NCBI RefSeq assembly: GCF_008014745.1
Contig: NZ_VPFD01000002.1
Location: 217,109-281,108 of the forward strand
Length of the DNA stretch: 64,000 nucleotides
DNA from: Massilia arenae
GTDB lineage: Bacteria > Pseudomonadota > Gammaproteobacteria > Burkholderiales > Burkholderiaceae_D
Direction of reading: 5' to 3'
Shown here: positions 57,567 through 64,000 of the stretch, one piece after another
Position numbering within the stretch: position 1 is the stretch's first letter
How the letters are laid out: each line of letters opens with the position of its first letter
Made by a program: the position numbers and the translations under genes
The notes under the pieces: generated by a model
The model's input: only the letters and a program-made list of their open reading frames with translations
What the model was told of the DNA's origin: nothing
Databases searched by the model: none

Positions 57567-58494
57567 ATGCCTTATTCCACATCGTCCAACCCCATCGTGG
57601 CCATGTTCGGCGGCTATTTTCGCCGGCGCGTGCTGCGCCAGCTCGCGCTCTACCTGGCGCTGATACTGGCCGTCGTGTGGGGCGGCGTGGCGGTGGAGCG
57701 GGCGCGCTTCGCCGCTCTGGCCGAAAGCGGCGCCCAGGCCAATGTGCAGAACCTGTCGCGCGCATTCTCCGAAGAGGTCAAGGCGACCGTCGCCCTGATC
57801 GACCTGTCGCTGGTCCAGCTGCGCGGCACCTGGCAGCGCGACCCCGCCAACTTCGCGCGCAGCGTGGCCGAACATGCGCGCCACCTGCGGGTGCCGATGC
57901 ACCTCACCGTCACCGACGCCGAGGGCCGCCTGCTGTACACCGACGCCGCGGTCGACGGTTTCACGGCGCCGCAAGGCCTGGCGCTGGGCAACCTGCGCCA
58001 GTTCGCCGTCCACCGCGAGGGCGGCGGCGACCGGCTCTACGTCAGCCGCCCCGAGCGCAACCGTCTCTCGCAGCAGTGGGTGGTGCAGTTTACGCGGCCG
58101 ATCCGCGCCGCGGACGGCCGCCTGGCCGGCGTGATCGCGGTGGCCATCCGGCCGGACTACTTCCTGCGCTTCTACGACAGCATCGACCTCGGCCCGGACG
58201 CGGCGGTCAGCCTGATGCGCCTGGACGCCACCGTGATCGCGCGCAGCTCGCGCGCGGACGGCAGCCGCCACATGGGCACGGCGATCCCCGACGCGCCGCA
58301 GACGCGCGACGCCAGCACCAGCGGCGCCTTCCGCAGGGCGAGCAGCCTGGACGGCATCGAGCGTTTCTACGCCTGGCGCAAGCTGCCCGAATACGGCCTG
58401 GTGGTCACGGTGGGCCAGGCGGTGACCGACGCCGAGGCGCGCTTCGCCCAGCAGCGCGCAGTGATGCGCAGCGCCGGCCTGGTGGTGTCGCTGG
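57567..58494 (+). pseudogene. Truncated membrane sensor (dCache) gene, 3' part lost at junction
   Basis: The frame codes a TM helix (QLALYLALILAVVWGGVAVE) and a periplasmic dCache/PDC sensor of about 270 residues (VSRPERNRLSQQWVVQFTRP, FYAWRKLPEYGLVVTVGQAV) and then reaches the start of TM2 (RSAGLVVSLV). Directly after, the reading turns into the antisense of the facing gene, so the open frame to 58871 is not a real protein end. Such sensors normally continue to a kinase or GGDEF output; it is missing. The start could also be the ATG at 57603. Confidence 0.6.
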
Positions 58495-59881
58495 TCCCGG
58501 CGCCGCCGCGCGCGAAGGCGTCGAACGTGGTGCGGAAGGCGGCGCGCTTTTCCTCAGGCAGCAGCAGCTCGGCCGGGCTGCCGATCGCCTGCGCGGCGTC
58601 GATGCCGAAGATGCGCGTGGCCTGCGCATTCCAGTCGGTGATGCGGCCCTGGCGGTCGATGGCGACGAAGCCGTCGTGGGCGGTCTCGAGGATCGTCTTG
58701 AAGCGGCGCTCGTCGGCCGCGATGCGGTCGTGCGATTCGCGCAGCTCGAGCGTCATCGCCTGCGCCAGTTGCAGCGCGCGGCGGCGCGAACCGGCCAGCA
58801 GCCACACCACCAGGCTGACCAGGACTCCCAGCACGACCCCGGTGGCGGCCACCATCTGCGGGCGGTCGTGATCCAGCGTGGCCTCGAGGCTGGCGCTGGA
58901 TGCCATCCGCACGGTCCAGGTGCGGCCGGCCATCTCCATGCGGGTGGCGGTGGAAAAGCGCGGCACCCCGGCGCGGTCGGCGCCGGGCGAGCGGTACAGC
59001 AGCGCATCCGGCGCCATGTGGTCGCCGTCATAGATCTCGACGTCGAGCTGGGGCGCCGCGATGCCGCCCACGCCGCGCATCAGGTCCTTCATGCGAAACG
59101 GCGAATAGATCCAGCCCAGCAGCGCCGTGCGGCGCTGCTCGACGGTGTCGACGTCGCGCCCGCTGCGGTACACCGGCAGGTACATCAGGAAGCCCGCATC
59201 GAGGCTGGCGCCGCCTTCCTGCACCAGCACCACCTTGCCGCTCAGCGCGGCCTGGCCGCTGTCGCGCGCCGCCGCCATCGCCGCGCGCCGCACCGGCTCG
59301 CTGTACATGTCGTAGCCGAAGGCGCGCAGGTTGCGCGCACTGAACGGTTCGATGTGCGAGATCGCCGTCTGCGGCTGGCCGCCGTCGGCCGGGTGCACGC
59401 GGTAGTTGGGGAAGCCCTCGGCGCGCACTTTGTCCTCGTGGGCGGCGAGCGCGCCCGGCGGGATCAGGGTGGCGACCGCCAGCGCCTCGAGGCCAGGGAA
59501 GGACTGGTCCAGGCGCAGCACCTCGTAATATTCGGCAAATTGGGCGCGGCTCAGGTCGACCGAGCCGCGCAGGTAGCCGCGCGCACCGCGCAGCACCTGC
59601 TCGTAGACCAGCAGGCGGCGTCCGATCGCGTAACCCATATCGCGGGTGCGGTAGTCGAAGGCTTCATGCAGCTGGGCCTCGGCATTGCGCTGGGCACTGG
59701 ACCAGGCGCCGAAGGTCACCAGCAGGGTCAGCACGAACACCAGCAGCGCCATCAGGAGTGGCGCGTGGCCGGCAACGGAGGCCGACATCGGAGCTGGGGG
59801 GCGGTTGGCGGTCTGCTGCATGTCCTTGTGCTTGGCAGCCGGGGCGGCGGGGTTGATCGAAGAGGTCGGACTACGTAGCAT
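58495..59881 (-). pseudogene. Truncated CHASE-PAS sensor gene, 3' part lost at junction
   Basis: Transcribed toward the gene above. After TM1 (LLMALLVFVLTLLVTFGAWS) it has a CHASE sensor (YRTRDMGYAIGRRLLVYEQV, FPNYRVHPADGG, GWIYSPFRMKDLM), TM2 (GVVLGVLVSLVVWLLAGSRR) and a PAS domain (ILETAHDGFVAIDRQGRITD) that breaks at ARGGAGTS. The remaining frame to 58367 is the antisense of the facing sensor. The output (GGDEF, EAL or kinase) is missing. AAGG is 6 nt before the ATG at 59881. Confidence 0.6.
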
Positions 59882-60018
59882 ACGCATCCTTGGATTGACG
59901 GGGCGCACGCGACTTTGCGCCTTTGTCAACGGAGTTGGTCAACTGGGCACAAGGATACTCCTTACTAAATGAAACATTCTAATCTGAAATATCCGCCTTG
60001 CAAGAGTGCGAAAGCGGG

Positions 60019-60471
60019 ATGAGTTCCACGCTCTCGTCCTCCCTGAAACGCCATTGGCCCTTGACCATGCTGGCCGGCCTGTGCGGCCTGCTGCTGCTGC
60101 TGGGCATGCTGGCGCCATTGCGCGGCGGCAGCCATGAACTGCTGCTGGCCTTCCCGTCCACGGTGGGGGGAGCGCTGACCTTGCCGTCCGAGATCCGCCT
60201 GACGCGCGGCGTGCGCGACGTGCTGCTGCTGCGCAATGAGAGCAGGGCGCCGGTGGTGTTCGGCCCGCTCAAGATCGGCGCGGGGCGCGAACTGCGCCTG
60301 CCGTTCGGCGAGGCCGGCCTGTATGCGTATGCCTGCCCGCCGGTTGCCGGCAAGGTGGTGCGGGTGAGGGTGGTGGACGCGCCCGGCCCCGGCTGGGGCC
60401 GGCTTCGCTGGCGCCTGGACGAGCTGCGCCAGTGGGTGCGCTACCTGCCGCTGAGGTCCCCGGACGAGTAA
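60019..60471 (+). CDS. Membrane-anchored hypothetical protein
   Basis: A 150-residue protein with one N-terminal membrane helix (TMLAGLCGLLLLLGMLAPLR). The periplasmic part (LPSEIRLTRGVRDVLLLRNE, RELRLPFGEAGLYAYACPP) looks like a small beta-sandwich of cupredoxin or DUF-type. One Cys is present in the ACPP segment. No copper ligand set could be confirmed, and no family was recognised. An alternative TTG start lies at 59998. Confidence 0.5.
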   Translation: MSSTLSSSLKRHWPLTMLAGLCGLLLLLGMLAPLRGGSHELLLAFPSTVGGALTLPSEIRLTRGVRDVLLLRNESRAPVVFGPLKIGAGRELRLPFGEAGLYAYACPPVAGKVVRVRVVDAPGPGWGRLRWRLDELRQWVRYLPLRSPDE

Positions 60472-60526
60472 ATGTGCTCCCGGGCGGCCGCAATCGTACA
60501 CCCGCGATGGCCCCGATTCTGTCATC

Positions 60527-61156
60527 ATGGGGGCCATGTCGACGATTTCCATGCCACTGTTCCCGCTCAGTACGGTGCTGTTTCCGGACGGGGTGTTGCC
60601 GCTGCAGGTGTTCGAGGTGCGCTATCTCGACATGATCAGCCGCTGCATCCTCGAAGGCACACCGTTCGGCGTGGTGCTGCTGACGCATGGGCAAGAGGTG
60701 CGCCGGCCCGATGCCGAGCAGGAGCGCTTCGTGGCCGCCGGCACCATCGCCTCGGTCACCGAGACCACCACCGAGACGCCCGGCCTGCTGCAGGTACTGT
60801 GCCGCGGCGGCGCGCGTTTTTCCGTGGTCACCGCCGAGCAGCGCGTCAACGGCCTGTGGATGGCCGAGGCGCAACTGGTCGAGGACGACCACAGCGTCAA
60901 CATCCCGTCCGAGCTGCAGGGCGCCTCCGACGCGCTCGACCGGATATTGAATTCGTTGCAAGACGTTCCCCAGCACCGCTGGCCGGTGCAGCCGCCGTTC
61001 CGGCTCGACGACTGCGGCTGGGTGGCCAACCGCTGGTGCGAGCTGCTGCCGCTGCCGAACCAGCAAAAGCATCATATGCTGATGCTCGACAACCCCGTGA
61101 TCCGGCTCGAATTGCTGCATGACGTGCTGGATGAACATGGCTTGATCACTTCCTAG
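60527..61156 (+). CDS. Lon-protease substrate-binding-domain protein
   Basis: A 209-residue protein with the domain found at the N-terminus of Lon protease: SMPLFPLSTVLFPDGVLPLQ, VFEVRYLDMISRCILEGTPF, FGVVLLTHGQEV and ARFSVVTAEQRVNGLW. There is no ATPase or protease part, so it is a stand-alone form that may bind substrates or act as an adaptor. ATG 60536 is an alternative start. Confidence 0.88.
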   Translation: MGAMSTISMPLFPLSTVLFPDGVLPLQVFEVRYLDMISRCILEGTPFGVVLLTHGQEVRRPDAEQERFVAAGTIASVTETTTETPGLLQVLCRGGARFSVVTAEQRVNGLWMAEAQLVEDDHSVNIPSELQGASDALDRILNSLQDVPQHRWPVQPPFRLDDCGWVANRWCELLPLPNQQKHHMLMLDNPVIRLELLHDVLDEHGLITS

Positions 61157-61176
61157 CCACAGCGCAGGGGCCCGGA

Positions 61177-61935
61177 ATGAAATTTTCTGACGATCTTCTC
61201 ATCGGGTACATCAACGGCGAACTCGCCGAACCGGCGCGCGCGGCGGTCGAACGGGCCATGCGCGCCGATCCGGTGCTGGCCGCGCGCATCGCCCACCACC
61301 GGGCCGAGCTGCAGCTCAAGGGCAATACGCGCAACGGGCGCATCGGCGTCTCGGCCAACGGCCACGACGGCAACCATGCCCAGCGTAGTGTGCCGCCGTG
61401 CGGCGCCAAGGTGGTGCAGCTCAACAGCCTGCGCCCGGGCCGCACGGTGCCGCCGCCGCAGATTGCCTATACCAATTGGTGCAAGCGCCACTGGGTGGCG
61501 GTCGGTGCGGCGTTGCTGGCGGGCGCCGCCGTGGGGGCCTTCGGCTGGCACAGCCTGGCGCAGGCGCCCGGCCTGGCCACGCTCGACCATGTCGATGGCG
61601 CCCTAGTGGCGCGCGGGCCGCTGGTGGCGGCGCTGGACGGCCAGCTGGCCAGCCCCGGGCCGTCCGACAGCGGGGTGCGCATCGGCGTCACCTTCGTCGC
61701 GAAAGACGGCGCTTATTGCCGCAGCTTCGTGGTTGACACCACCGCCGGCCTGGCCTGCCTGAAGGGCGGGCGCTGGAATATCCCGGTGCTGGCCCAGGAT
61801 GGCGGCGGGGCCGCCTGGGTCGACGGCAGCCAGCCGCCGCCCGTCGTGCGCGAGGCGATCGACGCGCGCATTGCCGGCACCGTGCTCGATCCGGTGGCCG
61901 AACGCGCGGCCCAGCAACGTGGCTGGACGCGGTGA
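61177..61935 (+). CDS. Anti-sigma-factor-like membrane protein
   Basis: A 252-residue protein. The N-terminus (DDLLIGYINGELAEPARAAV, ERAMRADPVLAARIAHHRAE) resembles the cytoplasmic anti-sigma domain, without the Cys/His zinc motif. A TM helix follows near residue 110 (WVAVGAALLAGAAVGAFGW), and then a periplasmic part with VTFVAKDGAYCRSFVVDTTA. No sigma-factor gene is adjacent, so its partner, if any, is elsewhere. Confidence 0.6.
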   Translation: MKFSDDLLIGYINGELAEPARAAVERAMRADPVLAARIAHHRAELQLKGNTRNGRIGVSANGHDGNHAQRSVPPCGAKVVQLNSLRPGRTVPPPQIAYTNWCKRHWVAVGAALLAGAAVGAFGWHSLAQAPGLATLDHVDGALVARGPLVAALDGQLASPGPSDSGVRIGVTFVAKDGAYCRSFVVDTTAGLACLKGGRWNIPVLAQDGGGAAWVDGSQPPPVVREAIDARIAGTVLDPVAERAAQQRGWTR

Positions 61936-62210
61936 GACGGCCGCCCGGTAAACTGGCTTAAGCTGCATTGCGGCAGGGATTGGCTTTCTTTTGGTAAACT
62001 GTGTAGAAAACAGGCCGGCATATACATGGGTGGCGATTTCAGGTATCGTGTCACCCGCTAAAAGTGTCTCTACGTCCGCTTTATTCGGCCCGCCGGCCGG
62101 CTTGCCGCCGGGTAGTTCCGTCCGCCGGCTTATTCCCGTTCCTCCCTTCGCTGCGCGTCCATCGGCCCGCGATGGGGAGAACATGCCCGATCGTAGAGCT
62201 GAACGAATGA
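61936..62210 (+). promoter_or_regulatory. Long leader region of the RNA helicase gene
   Basis: A 275-bp gap without a gene. Several GC-rich inverted repeats are present around 62085-62130 (GCCGGCCGGCTTGCCGCCGG). A long leader is common for DEAD-box helicases that control their own mRNA; whether that is so here is inference. The start codon could be 62211 or the in-frame ATG at 62226; neither has a strong ribosome site. Confidence 0.35.
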
Positions 62211-63803
62211 ATGCAACCAAAAACTATGTCTGATTCTCCGAGCAATAACGCGAACAACAACGACGTCGCCGCCGTCCCGGACGCCGCGCCAGCCGTGCCG
62301 GCAGTTCCGGCCGCCGCCGAGGCTCCCACGGTACGCTTCGCCGACTTCGGCCTGGCGCCGGAAATCCTGCGTGCGCTCTCGGACCAGGGCTATGTCCATC
62401 CGACGCCGATCCAGGCCCAGGCGATTCCCGTGGTGCTCGAAGGCCGCGACGTCATGGGCGCAGCCCAGACCGGCACCGGCAAGACCGCCGGCTTCTCGCT
62501 GCCGATCCTGCAATTGCTGATGCCGCACGCGAACGCCAGCATGTCGCCGGCGCGCCATCCGGTGCGCGCCCTGGTGCTGGTGCCGACCCGCGAACTGGCG
62601 GTCCAGGTGGCCGACAACGTCAAGGCCTATGCCCGGCACACGCCGCTGCGCGCGACCGTGGTGTTCGGCGGCATGGACATGAAGCCGCAGACCGAGATCC
62701 TGCGCCGCGGCGTCGAGATCGTGATCGCCACCCCGGGCCGCCTGCTGGACCACATCGAGCAGAAGAACGTCAGCCTGGGCCAGGTGCAGATGCTGGTGAT
62801 GGACGAAGCCGACCGCATGCTCGACATGGGCTTCCTGCCCGACCTGCAGCGCATCATCAACCTGTTGCCAAAGCAGCGCCAGAACCTGATGTTCTCGGCC
62901 ACCTTCTCGCCCGAGATCAAGAAGCTGGCCAACACCTTCCTGAACAATCCGCTGACCATCGAAGTCGCGCGCAGCAACGCGACCGCCGAGAAAGTCACGC
63001 AGATCGTGTACAAGGTCGATGAGGAAGCCAAGCGCGACGTGGTCGAGCACCTGATCCGCTCGCGCGACATGAAGCAGGTGATCATCTTCTCGAACACCAA
63101 GATCGGCGCCTCGCGCCTGTCGACCCACCTTGAGAAGCGCGGCGTCAAGGCGTCGGCGATCCACGGCGACAAGACCCAGCAGGAGCGCATGGCGGCGCTG
63201 GACGCGTTCAAGAACGGCAGCGTCGAAGTGCTGGTGGCGACCGACGTCGCCGCGCGCGGCCTCGACATCTCGGACCTCCCGGCCGTGATCAACTACGACC
63301 TGCCGTACAACGCCGAAGACTATGTGCACCGCATCGGCCGCACCGGCCGCGCCGGCGCCTCGGGCGACGCCCTGTCGGTGTACTCGGACAAGGACGAGCG
63401 CCTGCTGGCCGACATCGAGAAGCTGATCAAGCAGACCATCACGCGCGGCACGCTGGAAGGCTTCGTGGCGCCAGGCAGCCGCGCTCGCGAAGGCGGCCGT
63501 GAGTTCGGCGCGCGCGAAGGTGGACGCGAAGGTGGACGCGAAGGTGCACGCGACTACGCTTCGCGCGACGCCGAACGCGGCGCCCGCCGCGGCGATGAGC
63601 GCGGCGAACGTGGCGGCCCGGCACGTGCGCCGCGTTCCGGACCAGGTCCCGGCGCGCGCCGCGAAAAGGTCGATCCGTGGTTCCTCAAGCCCTACGAACC
63701 GACCAGCAGCCCGCGCAAGGATCTCGATGCGGCGCCGCACGCGCCGGCCAAGCCGGCCAAGCAGAAGCTGGCTTTCCTGCTCGGTGGCGGACCGAAGGCG
63801 TAA
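62211..63803 (+). CDS. rhlE: DEAD-box RNA helicase, RhlE-like
   Basis: A 530-residue ATP-dependent RNA helicase. After an Ala/Pro-rich N-terminus the core has all motifs: GYVHPTPIQAQAIP (Q), AQTGTGKT (I), PTRELA (Ia), TPGRLLD (Ib), DEAD (II), SAT (III), VIIFSNTKIGASRL (IV), ATDVAARGLDI (V) and HRIGRTGRAG (VI). The C-terminus is a disordered, RGG-rich tail (REGG repeats) encoded by a tandem 12-nt DNA repeat near 63519-63550, then a basic end. It unwinds short RNA duplexes in ribosome assembly or decay; assignment to RhlE rather than another subfamily is by layout. Confidence 0.92.
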   Translation: MQPKTMSDSPSNNANNNDVAAVPDAAPAVPAVPAAAEAPTVRFADFGLAPEILRALSDQGYVHPTPIQAQAIPVVLEGRDVMGAAQTGTGKTAGFSLPILQLLMPHANASMSPARHPVRALVLVPTRELAVQVADNVKAYARHTPLRATVVFGGMDMKPQTEILRRGVEIVIATPGRLLDHIEQKNVSLGQVQMLVMDEADRMLDMGFLPDLQRIINLLPKQRQNLMFSATFSPEIKKLANTFLNNPLTIEVARSNATAEKVTQIVYKVDEEAKRDVVEHLIRSRDMKQVIIFSNTKIGASRLSTHLEKRGVKASAIHGDKTQQERMAALDAFKNGSVEVLVATDVAARGLDISDLPAVINYDLPYNAEDYVHRIGRTGRAGASGDALSVYSDKDERLLADIEKLIKQTITRGTLEGFVAPGSRAREGGREFGAREGGREGGREGARDYASRDAERGARRGDERGERGGPARAPRSGPGPGARREKVDPWFLKPYEPTSSPRKDLDAAPHAPAKPAKQKLAFLLGGGPKA

Positions 63804-63844
63804 GCCTGATCGTCAACGCCGAAGCGACTCGTTAGCCCAAGCAC

Positions 63845-63867
63845 GTCGTCCCCGCGCAGGCGCTAGG
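63845..63867. repeat. Partial REP-like unit next to the IS4 end
   Basis: GTCGTCCCCGCGCAGGCG matches one half of the REP-like unit at 13578 (which reads GTCGTCCCCGCGAAGGCG) and is followed directly by CTAGGCTAAG, where the transposase stop codon lies. The second half (GGGGAC...) is missing, as if the mobile element had been inserted in the middle of the repeat. This needs the other side of the element for proof. Confidence 0.4.
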
Positions 63868-64000
63868 CTAAGCCCACATCTGTGCAAGCTTCCAGCCTTG
63901 CGTTATGCTTCCGAAGCGTTCGAGTCCGTGCCGCATCGTGATGGGGCCTGCCCTGGCCTCTCTCGCGTAGCCCGTCCAACCTCCGAGACGGGCAATGATC
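63868..64000 (-). mobile_element. IS4-family transposase, C-terminal end (partial)
   Basis: The last 43 codons of a minus-strand frame are visible and open to the right edge. They read IARLGGWTGYAREARAGPIT followed by MRHGLERFGSITQGWKLAQM and WA, which matches the C-terminal end of IS4-type transposases (LxxLGGWxGYxxxRxxGPIT followed by an aromatic-rich helix). Stop TAG at 63870-63868. The inverted repeat that ends the element should be near 63845-63867 but cannot be set without the other end. Confidence 0.75.

Noticed and set aside
63519..63550. Tandem 12-nt DNA repeat, looked at as a minisatellite or CRISPR-like array.
   Set aside because: It codes in-frame REGG units in the RGG-like tail of the helicase; units are adjacent, without spacers.

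Overview
The window looks like chromosomal DNA from a high-GC betaproteobacterium of the order Burkholderiales, most likely family Oxalobacteraceae (Massilia, Telluria or a close relative). This rests on the overall base composition, the style of the proteins, the rpsU / yqeY / dnaG / rpoD / tRNA-Ile2(CAT) macromolecular-synthesis block, an endonuclease-type MutL, and the many signalling and c-di-GMP genes. No database search was possible, so the genus is an inference.

Layout. 0-4.5 kb is accessory: the end of a type VI secretion module (VgrG plus a DUF4123 effector chaperone cut by the left edge), a small secreted lipocalin-like protein, a decayed secreted-protein gene and a Rof-like protein. 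4.5-18 kb is housekeeping: a YbaL-type antiporter, DUF445 and DUF2007 proteins, two near-identical tRNA-Met(CAT) genes, miaA-mutL, a secreted cyclophilin, an alpha-carbonic anhydrase, a sugar-phosphate mutarotase, and amiC-tsaE divergent from queG. 18-24 kb holds a DctSR two-component pair divergent from a lone TRAP binding protein DctP, then ogt-xerD. 24-30 kb holds a GGDEF-EAL gene broken by a one-base frameshift, two EEP-fold hydrolases, ybaK, plsY and a DsbA-family protein. 30-41 kb is core: tsaD, aroG, ybiB, an HI0933-type flavoprotein, rpsU, yqeY, dnaG, rpoD and tRNA-Ile2.

41-64 kb is again accessory: a methyltransferase, a secreted alpha/beta hydrolase, three tandem secreted HAF-repeat proteins, a BaeSR/AdeRS-like two-component system divergent from a lone RND efflux pump, a serine hydrolase, rnz, an Rrf2-regulated thioredoxin-reductase-like protein, ybaN, two sensor genes that are both truncated where they meet tail to tail (about 58.49 kb), a Lon-substrate-domain protein, an anti-sigma-like membrane protein, an RhlE-type RNA helicase, and the end of an IS4-family transposase that may have entered a REP-like repeat.

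The most unusual items are the three-gene HAF-repeat operon with its shared C-terminal PVAQ tail, the double-truncation junction between two sensor genes, the frameshifted GGDEF-EAL gene whose EAL half also lacks a metal-binding aspartate, and the isolated DctP beside DctSR without DctQM. No CRISPR array, prophage or complete insertion sequence was seen.
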